A stretch of 64,000 nt of DNA from Gadus chalcogrammus. Its lineage: Eukaryota; Chordata; Actinopteri; Gadiformes; Gadidae. Within the stretch, counting starts at the first letter, position 1, and each line of letters opens with the position of its first letter. The notes beneath the pieces were generated by a model that worked only from the letters and a program-made list of their open reading frames with translations, was not told where the DNA came from and did no database searches. This document shows positions 21,381-64,000 of this stretch, in pieces. The stretch lies in the NCBI RefSeq assembly GCF_026213295.1, contig NC_079426.1, positions 22,485,035 to 22,549,034 on the forward strand, written 5' to 3'. Both the position numbers and the translations under genes were made by a program.

Positions 21381-21864
21381 CTGGATCATATATATATATA
21401 TATATTTATATCCCAAAAGTGTTCTCTCATTGAAGTCGCCGAGCAATGTGTGTCCATCGGGTTACTCTCTTTCACCCCGAATCTAATTTCCAGACCCTCC
21501 ACTCAGTCTCACAACCCTGAGTCTCTTGCCCACATAGCTGTTGCTACTTACCTGTGATGAGCACCTCAACACCGCCCCCTCTTTGTGATGTCAGTACTGA
21601 CCCTAACACTAAGCACATGCTACCCTACCATAACAGTCGCGCACATCATGACTCGTCCACTTTTAAAACAGGCAAGTATCAAGAGGGGAGATTGTTAAGT
21701 TCAATTGCCTCTATTATATTATTTACGGTAGCAGGTAATCGACTTGTTCGGACTTCCTTGAAACATGAACCTACCGGTAAGGCACAGACTTGGAAAACAG
21801 TCTTTTTGAATAAACTCCAGGTACGCTAACTAAGTTGTTGATGCTTCGTTTTATGTGTAGGGAC

Positions 21865-22716
21865 TAGGGATGGGCACGAGTAGTAAATTCCAAACTCGAG
21901 TGATCGAAGGAATTCCTCGAGGATCAATCGAGTACTCGTTTAATCAAATCTATTTTTAGAATGCAACGCATCTGCAGCAGGAATAGGCCTAATGATGAAC
22001 GGCAATATTACCAACCAAACATGTAATGCTTATTGTCCATCAAAACAGTCAGAGCTATCAGAGTATTCATTATTTATTTTTGCAAACGTTCAAAACACAT
22101 TTTCCTTACAAAAATAAACATGCGTCTCACAATTTAAATCACGTCGAACCAAGGCCAGTAACGGTTTAAAAAAAACAAAAACGAAACAAGTAGCCTAACC
22201 ATTGCAAATGATTTAAAGCTGCAAATAAAACGGCAGCAAATGGACTATGAAAATACTCTACACTATACAGATGCGTCTTGCAGCGGTGAAAATAGCCGAC
22301 ACACTTGGTTGCTGCGGGTCTGCTTTCCCGAACTCACCGTTGTGTTTCAGAAGCATATGTTGCCGCATAGTACTTACTCTGGTAGCTCGATTTCGCTTGG
22401 CATATTTTACATTTCACCTTATGATCTCCTATTTCTTTAAAGTATTTACATTCTCGCTGCGCTTTGCTTTAACCGCCATCTCTTAACTTTTTTAATTCTG
22501 GCGTGCCTGCACACGGCACGGCACGCGGCACACAGAAATTTGATACATTTCATTTGCTTTGCGCCCATGGCATGCGTTAGTGGCGCCGCACAGAAAATTT
22601 ATCATTTGCTTCAGAAAACTTTGTGTGTATATGCAATATCGAGTTTGCCTGTCCACCAACTGAGTTCATTTGTAACGAGGAGTACTCGAGTAATCGATTC
22701 CTCACGCCCATCCCTA
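21865..22716 (-). mobile_element. hAT element with BED-finger remnant
   Basis: Ends TAGGGATGGGCACGAG and CACGCCCATCCCTA, with GTAGGGAC duplicated at 21857-21864 and 22717-22724. The - strand at about 22260-22450 reads KVKCKICQAK and, in a neighbouring frame, STMRQHMLLKH, a broken BED zinc finger as found at the N-terminus of hAT transposases. The catalytic part is missing. Confidence 0.9.
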
Positions 22717-22724
22717 GTAGGGAC

Positions 22725-23382
22725 CCTAATCCTGCTGCTGCAGAGGTTTGGTGCTATTTTGAGCAATATTAGTGGTTAGAATTGCAGATTTGGAAGCGTT
22801 CGCGATGCTCCTAAACAATAACATGGAAGCCAAACATTGCGCTGGGCAAACTCTATAGTACTACTCGATTGTCAATGAAAAAGGCATCTTTTCGGGCTGA
22901 TTACTGAGGGATAACAATATTGCATTTATAAAAGTTCCTTGCAGCGCCGTCCGGCAGCCTGAGCTGTGCGCCCGCAACCTCTCTATCACTCAACAGACGC
23001 AACACTCGCAGAACTGTCAACGTCGCAACCAAGTCGATTTTGTCTAGAGGGCAGTAACTGAGCGGCCCCTCCCGAAGTGGTACTGCCTAGGTGGGCCTTG
23101 AACTGTGACTGGTCAGAAAGACCTAACAGCTAATGACGACATTGAACTCTCGTGCAGGCTCGAACAGAGTGACACACAAACACACGCACACACTTTTAAG
23201 GAGTTTTTCTCCCGCTCCGTATCCCTGCTTGCCCCAACAAGTTTGTGCGGCGTGCTTGTTGTTTTGTTTCCAGTGTAGCTAGATCCGGTATGTTCTAGTT
23301 TTTCTAACGTCTACAAAGGGTAACTCAAAACTATATCTGATACCCCATAGCAATATCCATAGGAGCCTTAATCATTAAGTGT
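22725..23382. other. Intergenic DNA, no gene seen
   Basis: No exon, RNA gene or repeat recognised. Confidence 0.4.
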
Positions 23383-23386
23383 AGGC

Positions 23387-23893
23387 TGTGGTAACCCGGC
23401 TCAAGGAACAAGAGTCTCTGCTGCTCAAACTGCCAACAAGGCACGTTTATTAATTCAAAGAACGGAAAAAAGGGGAATCACCCGTCAATGCAAACTATAC
23501 AAATAAAGAGTCTGGGCTCCGTGAGCCACTGGGGACGCTGTGGTCGTGTCTCACGCTGTCCCGGTATCCAGGAGAGGAGGTCCTTCCGTGGTCTCCTGTA
23601 GTCTTCTCTAGACCGGGTCCTGGGGCAAAGGTCCGTGCGGGTAGGGAATCTCGCTCCGCTCTCTGCTCCTGCATGGGTCACATACCTCCTGTGCTTTAGA
23701 CTACATCTCAGCTTCTCTTTTATAGCCCTCACCTGGGTCTGATTGGCCTGGTACACAGGTGTCTCCCGTTGGCGTTGAGCGGGACCTTGCCAAAGCGACC
23801 CTTGGCGCCCTCTGGGGGAAAAGGGTGGTAGACAGCTCGTATTACCTGCCCTCTGGGGTTCCAGGCCCGCCGTGTCGGGGCCGGGTTGCCACA
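23387..23893 (-). mobile_element. Solo LTR
   Basis: Inverted ends TGTGGTAACCCGG and CCGGGTTGCCACA, flanked by AGGC at 23383-23386 and 23894-23897. Read on the - strand it has a TATA-like box (GGCTATAAAAGAG) and then AATAAA in the order expected for an LTR promoter and poly(A) signal, so the parent element pointed left. No internal region remains. Confidence 0.8.
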
Positions 23894-24035
23894 AGGCCTA
23901 TAGTAGTTATTTATTAATAATTTTATTTACTTATCTCAGTTCTCTCTGGGTTAATAACTGACTTGGACACTTCCAGGCCAAACCAACTGGAAACTGCTTT
24001 TTGGTTATGAAGGATATGAAGCATTGTCTGTGTAC

Positions 24036-24210
24036 AGAGGCGGAGTGGCCATCGGGAAGATCGCGAGTTTTCCCGGTGGGCCGGTCCATTTATGTGGGCC
24101 ACGGCAGTAATTTGGGCCGCGGGCACCCCCTAGCAGCCACTGTACTGTAGGTCACATGAACGAGCAATCGCGAAATGTATTGCTCGTGCATTTCCCCCAA
24201 ACATCTCAGC
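24036..24210. repeat. Dispersed repeat (AGAGGCGGAGTGGCC family)
   Basis: Third and longest copy of the family also at 6116 and 13921. Confidence 0.75.
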
Positions 24211-24363
24211 GCAAGACCAGTACAGTAATCGCTGACAAAAGGGGACATTTCATAGTGGTTGGTGGAAACCGGGACATTTTAGCAACCCAACTTCTTTGGC
24301 CATAACGTCCCACGCTTTGCCTTTTATTCCTGTCCCTGTGAATGAACATGTCCTTCAATATAC

Positions 24364-24726
24364 TGTGGCGCCGACCAGGAAGAACAGGGAGTCAGGGAGA
24401 CAGGCTTTTGGTCAATAGTGGTTCTGCGCCTCATACACCGCTTGACTACAGAAACCACCTTTTTATTAACCCACCAACACGTACATAGAACAGCACACCT
24501 AACTAACACACAAGTCATTCTCGGTGACGGTGGCAACAACGACACACAACAGAACAACACACAACAATGAACAATCCCAACCCATTAACCCCACTGATCA
24601 TCCACAAACGCCACAACTAGCAACGGACCCAGAACAACAACAATAACAACAACAACATGTGCCCCCAGAATCCCCCGCACGAACCCGGAAGGGAACGAAC
24701 ACATGTTGAGAACACAGGTCGTTACA
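24364..24726 (-). repeat. gypsy-2 3' LTR
   Basis: 363 bp. It lacks about 44 bp present in the partner LTR near 28358-28420, and the surrounding bases differ too. Confidence 0.9.
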
Positions 24727-25065
24727 CAGCTCCCATCTGATTGGTCAGTCGTCCCCGACGACCCCATCACCCGACACATAGTCCTTAAAGTGTTCAGGGG
24801 CCCGGCGCCGCCGGTTCGGCCGTTGAGCCCCCCTAGGGGCGGTAGCCGCAGGGCCAAAGGCCCCATCCGGGGAGCCGGCAGGGACAGGGGAGCCGCCAGG
24901 GGAACCACGAGGAGTTCCGCCTCCCTCACCAGCAACAACCGGGGCGAGGGGGCAGTACGGCAAGAGTCTGTCCTGGTGCAACACTACCACACGCCCCCGG
25001 GCCCCCGGCATCCACAGCCGGAAAACCACCTCCTACACTCTTTCCAGGATTTCCCCCGGTCCCTG

Positions 25066-27220
25066 TCAGTGGCTCCGCAGTTTAGGGCAGACCCCCTTCT
25101 TTCTGACGGGGCAGTACACCCACTCTCTGTCCCCGGGTGTGAACGCTCGTCCTCGGCAGCGAGTGTCATAGCCCCTCTTCTGCCTCACCCTTGAGGCAGC
25201 CTGAGCCTGGCGGGTGTAGTCGTGGACCACCAGCAGGCGAGCCCTCAGCCTGCGGAAGTAGTCCATAGCCGCACCCCCAGCGATCTCAGGCTCGGGCGGG
25301 GACCCGAACAAGTCCACCGGTGTCCGGAGCTCCCGCCCGAACATGAGGGCAGCCGGCGTGCAGTGACTGGACTCCTGCACTGCTGTCCGATAGGACCACA
25401 GGACCAGGGGCAGGTGGCGGTCCCAGTCCCGCTGGTGCTGGCTGGTGAGGATGGCGAGCTGGGTGGCCAGGGTGCGGTTAAACCGCTCCACCAACCCGTC
25501 ACTCTGGGGATGGAGCGGCGTCGTCCTGGTCTTGTGCACCCCCAGCCGCCGGCAGACCTCCCCGAAGACCTGGGCCTCAAAGTTCCGCCCCTGGTCGCTG
25601 TGGAGCTCGGCAGGGACCTCGAAACGGGCAAACATCTCCTCCACCAGCCTCTCCGCGCTGGTGGCAGCGCTCTGATCCGGCACCGCATACGCCTCGGGCC
25701 ATTTGGTGAAGTAGTCCATGGCCACGAGGACGTAGCGGTTGCCGGAGTCTGTGACTGGAAACGGCCCCAGGACGTCAACCCCCACCCGTTCCATCGGTGC
25801 TCCCACCAGGTACTGCTGGAGCGGGGCGTGGGAACGCTGGGCAGGCCCTTTCTGCGCCGTACAGGTGTCGCAGCAGTGGACATGCAGCTCCACGTCCCGT
25901 TGACAGCCCGGCCAGTAGAACCGCCCCCGCAGGCGATGCAGGGTCTTGGCGTTCCCGTAGTGCCCCGCTCTCACCGAGCCGTGGACCAGCTGCAGCACCT
26001 GGGGACGAAGCACACAGGGCACCAACAGCTGTAGAATGTTGTTCTTACCCCTAGGGTCCTGCCAGCTGCGGTGGACCACCCCGTTGTGGAGCCGGAAGCA
26101 TCCCCACTGGGAGTGGTAGGCCTTCACCTCAGGCCCTCGTGCCGACACCTCCGGCCAGCTGGGGCGCTGCCCCGCCTCCAGCCAGTCCCTCACCAACGCC
26201 AGGGTCTCATCGGCCCGCTGCTGCTGCTCCAACTGACTTGCCGTCAGCAGGAGCCACCCCTCCGCCTCACCGATGGTCTGGTCAGCCTCGGTGGTCTGGA
26301 GAGCCGCCACCATTGGAGACTCGTGGACCCGCTCCTCCTGTCGCAGGCAGTAGCGACACTCCAGGACCGCACAGGGCCGTCGGGAGAGTGCGTAGGCGTT
26401 GTTGTGGAGACGCCCCGCCCGATGCTGGATCTCAAAGTCGTATTCCTGCAGAATCTCCAGCCATCGAGCCACCTGGCCCTCAGGGTTCTTAAAACTGAGG
26501 AGCCACGTGAGGGACGCATGGTCGGTGCGGACCAGGAAGCGCTTGCCATGTAGGTATGGCCTGAATTGCCACACGGCCAGGACCAACAGCTCCCGTCGGG
26601 TCACGCTCTCAGTCCGCCCGACTGAGAGTGCGGCTGAAGTAGGCGATGGGACGGTCCCCTTCCCCCACCTCCTGGGAGAGGACCGCACCGACCCCCACGT
26701 TACTGGCATCGGTGTCGAGGACGAAAGGGCGACCAGCGTCGGGGTACGCCAGGACCGGGGCCTCGGTGAGCACCACCTGGAGTCGGGCGAAGGCCGTGGG
26801 GCAGGCGCTGTCCCAGACAAACGTTGGAGGGGGCTGGCGACCGTAGCAAAGTCCTGGACGAACCGGCGGTAGTACCCCACCAGGCCCAGAAAACTCTGCA
26901 GTTCACCGGCGTTGGTGTGGGTCGGCCAGTCCCAGACCGCAGCCGCCTTGGCCGGGTTAGTGGCTACGCCATGCTCGTTCACCACGTGCCCCAAGAACAG
27001 CGTTTCCCTGGCCAGCAGGGAACGCTTGGCAGCGTTCAGCCGGAACCCGGCCTGGCGGATGGCCCCAAGAACCTCCCGCAGGTTCGCCAGCGCCCCCCCG
27101 AAATCGCGGGCGTGCACCAACAAATCCTCCAGGTACACGACACAACCACTCCGGGGGATGCTCGCCAGCACCTTCTCCATCATCCGCTCGAACGTCGCCT
27201 GCGTGTTGCATAGTCCGAAC
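25066..27220 (-). pseudogene. gypsy-2 pol: RT C-terminal part, RNase H, integrase
   Basis: Shows PFGLCNTQATFERMM, then VVYLEDLLVHA where the canonical YLDD has become YLED. Next come a frame-shifted RNase H, HHCC zinc segment (HGSVRAGHYGN to CCDTCTAQK), integrase core (DVLGPFPV, HSDQGRNFEA, GLVERFNR), and a broken C-terminus at 25066-25170. The altered reverse transcriptase Asp and frameshifts make it non-functional. Confidence 0.85.
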
Positions 27221-27560
27221 GGTATGACACAGTCCCTGTCCGATGGTGAACGCAGACTTAGGTCTGGCCTCGGGCGCCAACTCCACCTGCCAGTAGCCGC
27301 TACGCAGGTCCAGGGAGCTGAACCAGCTAGACCCACCGAAGTAGTCCAGGGCGTCGTCGATCCGTGGAAGCGGGTACGAGTCCTTCCGGGTGACCTCATT
27401 GAGGCGCCGGTAGTCCACGCAGAACCTCCAGCTACCGTCCTTCTTCTTCACCAGGACAGCCGGGGCCGCCCATGGACTGGACGAGTGCTCGATCACTCCC
27501 CCGGCAGCCATCTCGCGTACCTTGTCCTCCGCTGCCTGGCGCTTGGCTAGTGCAGCAGAT
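26957..27560 (-). pseudogene. gypsy-2 reverse transcriptase N-terminal part
   Basis: Carries VIEHSSSPWAAPAVLVKKK, WRFCVDYRRLN, and WFSSLDLRSGYWQVEL followed by AFTIGQGL. The frame then breaks at about 27225, before the PFGL segment. Upstream it joins the protease end almost directly, so the usual linker between protease and reverse transcriptase has been deleted. Confidence 0.85.
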
Positions 27561-27870
27561 CCAGGCCGATGATGCACGAGTCCCGGATGTCGGCGAGCCA
27601 AAACTCATGCATCACCTCCCGGTCACCCACCCGGACGGCCAGCCGCTTCCTTCCCCTCATTCCGGTCTCCTGTCCCGTGACGGTCGTCAGGCGGACGCTG
27701 GTCGCCGTCCACCCCCCCGAGAGTGCGCCGGTGGTGCCCTGAAAAACGCCCGGACGCACCAGGGAGATGGTCGACCCAGTGTCCACCAGTGCCGTGCAGG
27801 TTCGGCCGTTGATCCCGCAGAGGAGGTAAAGGCCCCTGGCGCGGCCCGGGCCGCCAACCAGAGCGCACCG
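27547..27870 (-). pseudogene. gypsy-2 protease
   Basis: Retroviral-type aspartic protease with TALVDTGSTISLVRP and the distal motif DSCIIGLDLL, ending at a TAG just before reverse transcriptase. Confidence 0.8.
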
Positions 27871-27907
27871 ACCGTGGTGAGGGGCAGGAATCCGGTCCGC
27901 CGCCGTT

Positions 27908-28153
27908 TTACACTGGACGAGATGGTCTAGCCCGTGGTGCCGGTGCCGGGCAGTCACGGGCCAGATGGCCTGGCTCATCGCATCGGAAACAGCGCCGGTC
28001 AGCTCCGGACCTACGTCTGTCGTCGGGTGGTGGACGCTGTGGTGGACGCTGACGCCCCGCTGGGTGGTGGTATTGCGCCGCCGTCGCGCCGAGCCATTCC
28101 TCCAAGTCTTCCTCCTTTGGACGCGCCACGTCGGAAAAAGTGTATTTTTCCAT
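27908..28153 (-). pseudogene. gypsy-2 mini-gag (start plus zinc knuckle)
   Basis: The ATG at 28151-28153 (read on -) starts MEKYTFSDVARPKEEDLEEW. After about 50 residues comes CFRCDEPGHLARDC, a perfect CCHC zinc knuckle, and then a stop. The capsid-coding middle is missing, giving only 81 codons. Confidence 0.75.
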
Positions 28154-28170
28154 TTTCCCGGTTCCAACAA

Positions 28171-28188
28171 ATCCCACTTCTGACACCA
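28171..28188 (-). other. gypsy-2 primer binding site (tRNA-Leu)
   Basis: On the + strand ATCCCACTTCTGACACCA equals the 3' end of a vertebrate tRNA-Leu (from memory), one base inside the 5' LTR. Confidence 0.75.
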
Positions 28189-28189
28189 A

Positions 28190-28596
28190 TGTGGCGCCGA
28201 CCAGGAAGAACAGGGAGTCAGGGAGTCAGGCTTTTGGTCAATATTGGTTCTGCGCCTCATACACCGCTTGACTACAGAAACCACCTTTTTATTAACCCAC
28301 CAACACGTACATAGAACAGCACACCTAACTAACACACAAGTCATTCTCGGTGACGGTCCTTGGAGGAACGATTTAAGGGCTAGTTCCTCCCTAGCCGCAG
28401 CAGGGAAGTCGGTGTTGGAGGAACAACACACAACAATGAACAATCCTAACCCATTAACCCCACTGATCATCCACAAACGCCAACAACTAGCAACGGACCC
28501 AGAACAACAACAATAACAACAACAACATGCGCCCCCAGAATCCCCCGCATGAACCCGAAAGGGAACGAACACATGTTGAGAACACAGGTCGTTAAA
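28190..28596 (-). repeat. gypsy-2 5' LTR
   Basis: 407 bp. The outer end reads TTTAACGACC on the - strand where the partner has TGTAACGACC. It has an extra segment with two GTTGGAGGAAC-like phrases. Confidence 0.9.
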
Positions 28597-28600
28597 ATAC

Positions 28601-29511
28601 GATGACCTGCAACAGCTGCAATAATTCTTTCTTGCACCATGTTGAAGGAAAAAATGTTTGGTAGGAACTAGGAATTTTCTCACGTGTGTTTCCTGGGACC
28701 CACGCCGGTGATAGACATCTTCATTCCAATTGGCTGGCGGTCATTTACAGCCGTAACGCTACTAGCTAATTTGCATAGAGTTGAGCTGTTTTCAACTCTC
28801 ATTTACAGCTTTACAGCAAAGCTATCGCTTTATCGCGCATGTCTAGAAAGTGAATGCGCGTTTATCGCTCAAAACGCTCTTGGTGTGACGTTCAGTTAAG
28901 CAAGCAGCGAGGGGCCGCACACACACACAAACACACACACATGTGGAATGAAAACAATTGGCTACAGCAATTTATTGAGATCAGAATCTGAAAACTGTAT
29001 TGATCCCCGGGGGGAAAATGTTTCGTTCCAGGTGCTCTGTGCAAATATAAATTACAAGCATAGAAGATAAGATTATAAAATAGAAAATTATAAATAAAAT
29101 ACAATAAATAAAAGTAAGAATAAAGTAAGAACTTAACATAATATATGATATAATACAATATTTACATTCTGTTCTGATTATCATAAATTATAAATGTATA
29201 TAATTTTTTTTATAGAAAATGTAATTTTTACTTTTGAATACTAATAGGACGTATTGCATATTTTAAGTGATATAGGCCAACACATACGAATAATAAGTAA
29301 AAACAGGCTACATTCGGCTGAATTATAAAAGGTATAAGTGGTCAAAGCCGTTTGGGAGCCGAAAGATCAGACATTATGGCTTTGAATTAAAATGTCTAAG
29401 ATGAAAAGGAAGGATCGGGAACTTTGACCGATGCATACACACAACAATGTATCGTCAACATTTTTATTCTGTCTTTCTTTTCACACAAGGGAACTGTATG
29501 ACAGAGTAGAG
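28601..29511. other. Intergenic DNA with a possible LINE tail
   Basis: Around 28975-29030 the phrase GTATTGATCCCCGGGGGGAA resembles a widespread fish LINE/SINE end (TTTATTGATCCC plus GGGGAAAT). AT-rich DNA follows. A CA run lies at 28917-28941. No exon seen. Confidence 0.4.
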
Positions 29512-30709
29512 CAGTGAACCCCAATTAGCGGCCCGCGGGCCAGATCCGGCCCGCAAGAGCAAAATGTCCGGCCCGCGCAGACCCACATGTCACATGTCAT
29601 CTCTTTTTTATTTGCGTGGTCTGCTATATTTTCCCCTCAGCCCACACCATCCACTTGACCGCTGACGTAATAACGTGCTTCGTGCGTCACTTTCCCGCTA
29701 TCCGTCTGTCATCCCAGGGAATTACAACTTTGTCAAAAATCAACGGATTGAAAATTGATGAAAGAAACATGTCATTTGCCATGAAAAGGAAGGTCAACCA
29801 GGAGAACCGCCAGTTTAAAACTGAATGGACAGATGAGTATTGCTTTTCTTTACCGGACCATGCCAACGCAAAGCCGACATGCTTAATATGCAAGCAGAGG
29901 GTGGCTGTCATTAAATCGGACAACCTGACACAAACTGTTTGCATGCTGCCAGCTTTAATGGAAGTTTCCCAGAAAAATCTGAGCAACGCAAACCAAAGAT
30001 TGCAAGCATGTTGACATCATACAAGCGGTCAGTTTTAACCATATGCAAAACGGCATCGGCACAAGAGAGCGCAACAGCTGCTTCATTGCATGTTTCCTGG
30101 ACGCTTGATAAAGCTAAGAAGCCCTTTGCTGATGCAGAGTTCATTAAACAATGTGCAATTCACATGGCTGGTGAAATCTTAAATCAAGAGGAAAAAATCA
30201 ACACAAAAGTTGTGGAGCTATGAAAGCAGGTGCCGAGGAAATGTCAGCTGAACACAAAGATCTGTTGCTGCACAACGATGTTCGCTGGCTGAGTAAAGGC
30301 CGTGTGTTGGAGAGGGTGTGCGACCTGCGTGATGAACGTGTGTCATTTTTATCCAGCCTGCAGAGCCCAAAAGCCCGCGAATTTCTGGCGGGCTGACGCC
30401 AAGGTGTTGGCAGATGTTAATTTTTTGTGACATCATGTCTCATCTGAATCACCTTAACCTGCAGCTACAAGGCAAGAACCACACTGTTGCTGACATGTAC
30501 GAAGCGATTGAAGCCCTCCAGTCGAAGCTGGATGCTATTTAAACCTAATTGATCTAGCCCTCCTGCATTATCGCTAAAACAGTAATTATAATTAAAGCTA
30601 AATTTGCACATAAAAATGGCGAATTAGAAAAATGAAACGACATTTCGGCCCTTGGCATGGCATGTTGGACCAAATTTGGCCCTCTGGAAAAACTAATTGG
30701 GGAACCCTG
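29512..30709 (+). mobile_element. hAT (Charlie-like) transposon with broken transposase
   Basis: Ends CAGTGAACCCCAATTAG and CTAATTGGGGAACCCTG, with GAGTAGAG duplicated at 29504-29511 and 30710-30717. The + strand encodes a BED-like N-terminus (EEWTDEYCF-like text, PTCLICKQRVAVIKS) similar to the transposase that gave rise to GTF2IRD2-type proteins. After a frameshift comes SLHVSWTLDKAKKPFADAEF, and then a jump to LLLHNDVRWLSKGRVLERV and FFCDIMSHLNHLNLQLQGK. The catalytic middle is deleted and stops are present. Confidence 0.9.
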
Positions 30710-30793
30710 GAGTAGAGAGAGGAGATAATGAGTGTGTTTCTCTTTAAGCCAGTTTACGTCGAGCCCTGTCTGTTGCAGGAAGGAGAGACGTCT

Positions 30794-30805
30794 TGCGCAT
30801 GCGCA
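30794..30805. promoter_or_regulatory. NRF1-type site, likely srbd1 promoter
   Basis: TGCGCATGCGCA is a perfect palindromic NRF1 motif about 385 bp upstream of the srbd1 ATG, a common vertebrate promoter element. The ATG exon is itself preceded by TTTGTTCTACACAG, so a 5' UTR exon probably lies nearby, which fits a promoter here. Function is inferred. Confidence 0.5.
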
Positions 30806-31189
30806 GTAGCAAAACAAACATCCAACGAGCTGTCTAGCATCCTTAATATTTACACTTTACTGAGAAATAGGAAGTGTCAACGCTAATAAGGTGCCACTCA
30901 TTTCATCGCATTATCTGCGTGCTTTAATTCTACTTCGTTTACAACTGCAGCCGATACTTGACTGCGGTGCAAGTTGGGTAACGCTAGTTAGAAGCGCCAA
31001 ATTTAAAAGCAGAATGTAAAAACAAGGAGGTTGATGAAAGACCAACTAACCAACTAACACGACCAATGATGACCTGCCGTTTTATGTTAAACGTCAATGT
31101 CATAACTAGACAGAATTATCCAGCCTAATTCCCTGTACTCTTCGCTAATACACGAGCGTCCTTTTTCATATTTATTTTGTTCTACACAG

Positions 31190-62737
<31,548 letters not shown>

Positions 62738-63147
62738 GTAAGTGCATTTTCTCTTATGCAATCACCATTTCTATGTAGTGCTCCTGGTACTTTGCTGTCA
62801 GGCTGTTTCCAAAGTTGTGCATGTGACAGTAGTGAGCTGTCTACCAAACAGTATTACTTTACAGTGGAAACCTGAAGATTTCAGTTTCGACACCTTTGGC
62901 GATAAGATGTAAATTATCACAGAGATACAAACAGTGTTGCCGCCAACACCCAGTTCGCAACATTCAAAATACTGCAAATACAAGGGTGCTGAACACTGAT
63001 TAGTGCTTTGGCCAAACAACTGAATATTCTGATACTCGTTTGCGCGGTAGGTATTCAAATCTCAATTCAGTATTTGACTCATTCAGCGTTTTTTTCTTTG
63101 AGAAAAATCTGGAAATATAAAATAATCATATCTGTTTCAATGCCTAG

Positions 63148-63696
63148 TAGGGTTGCCACTGTATACGGTATTACCGGTGTTACGGCCAACATCGGTGTGC
63201 AACACCGTGTTTTATTTATTTATTTTTCAGCAATAAAAAACAAATTCAGTAAAAATGAATAATATAATTCTAATTAAGAAAATTAAAATCTGTAGAATAG
63301 GCCACAGATCTGCTCTGTGCGGAAGAGAATTGACACGCCGAGAATTGGCGCGCTTCCTTACAAGACCGGTAACCATAGCAACGCCGGTAAACAAACCCCG
63401 CAAAGCACAATCCCTACATGAGCTCCCCGCGCTACGGCCATCCGGAGGCGAACAGAGCTTTTGGCCGTGATATTATGATATATAAAATTATATTATACTA
63501 GTCTATTATATATAGAACGTTATAAGACGCCGAGAATTGGCGCGCTGCCAGCCGCTTTCACCGAGTGTGAGAGGAGAGTTGACGGAGAAGATGGCGTTTG
63601 ACCTAGTTTCAAAGTTAATACCGTTTATACCGGTAATACCGGTGTTGACACGAGCGTATTACTCGGTGTGAAAATGTCCACACCGCGGCAACCCTA
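63148..63696. mobile_element. Non-autonomous hAT element in srbd1 intron 11
   Basis: Ends TAGGGTTGCCAC and GCGGCAACCCTA, with ATGCCTAG duplicated at 63140-63147 and 63697-63704. Sub-terminal ACGGTATTACCGGTGTT faces TACCGGTAATACCGGTGTTG. An internal phrase CGCCGAGAATTGGCGCGCT occurs twice (about 63337 and 63529). No transposase. Confidence 0.92.
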
Positions 63697-63704
63697 ATGC
63701 CTAG

Positions 63705-64000
63705 GCATATTGATGAACACATATCGTCTGAATATCCCAGTGTTATCCCTTAGATAAAATAATAATACGGTAATTACAGCTGCAAACAGCATTTTACAGG
63801 TGCCAAGCCTAAAGCAGACCAATAACACCCTGATAGACCATTAAGATCCAGACGCAGGTCATGAAGACCCTGATTCACCATTAAGACTGATGCAGACCAT
63901 AAAGACCCTGACGATGACAATTAAGACCTTTTTTGTTTGCATACGGTTGACAACGCTGGAATAGCCTCAGCTTGGATCTGCTGATGGCTGAACAAACTTT
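63705..64000 (+). other. srbd1 intron 11 to window end
   Basis: From about 63815 to 63930 a loose repeat of phrases like GACCCTGA..ACCATTAAGA occurs. No further srbd1 exon was found before the window ends. Confidence 0.4.

Larger units (their letters stand above)
24364..28596 (-). mobile_element. Ty3/gypsy LTR retrotransposon (gypsy-2), internally deleted
   Basis: LTRs 24364-24726 and 28190-28596, target duplication ATAC at 24360-24363 and 28597-28600. Transcribed leftwards. The interior is only about 3.46 kb: gag is reduced to its start plus zinc knuckle, the stretch between protease and reverse transcriptase is lost, and pol carries frameshifts. It cannot be autonomous. Confidence 0.92.

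Noticed and set aside
25222..26553. Long + strand frames over gypsy-2
   Set aside because: Antisense shadows of the - strand pol; they have no domain.

Overview
The window looks like nuclear DNA of a teleost fish. It has short vertebrate-type exons with GT..AG introns, orthologues of vertebrate genes, very long AC/GT, AG and ATCT microsatellites, and a dense load of fish-type transposons (hAT, Harbinger, Tc1, Ty3/gypsy, L2-like). The microsatellite density would fit a gadiform, but that is only a weak guess.

Three host genes can be supported, all on the + strand. (1) At 325-1502 are the last two exons of a MiT/TFE bHLH-zipper transcription factor, most like tfe3, surrounded by minisatellites. 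(2) At 6259-7033 are two exons of an alpha-crystallin-type small heat shock protein; exon 2 is exactly 123 bp, as in alpha-crystallin genes, and exon 1 was not found. (3) From 31190 to 62737 lie the first 11 coding exons (about 618 codons) of srbd1, a Tex/YqgF-type S1 RNA-binding protein; the gene runs off the right edge. A GC-rich pair of possible exons on the - strand near 8110-8663 may be a fourth gene, not recognised.

The rest is mostly mobile DNA. At 14.9-21.4 kb an inverted-repeat unit holds a Harbinger-like MITE and a Ty3/gypsy element (15870-21117) with apparently identical 192-bp LTRs. That gypsy copy is broken by a frameshift, a hAT insertion and an in-frame stop. At 23387-23893 is a solo LTR. 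At 24364-28596 is a second, - strand gypsy element that has lost most of gag and part of pol. The introns of srbd1 carry a 2-kb fold-back element with long inverted arms (32112-34101), several hAT elements, and in intron 4 a nest (41196-47938) where a Tc1 relic contains an L2-like LINE and two hATs, one of which holds a third hAT. Ten hAT insertions have 8-bp target duplications that can be read directly (nine exact, one with a single mismatch).

I see no bacterial-type operon, CRISPR array, tRNA or rRNA gene, and no clear new biological system. The observations most worth following are the (GT)n tracts forming or abutting two srbd1 splice acceptors, the fold-back elements as possible hairpin-RNA sources, and the precisely readable nested insertions.
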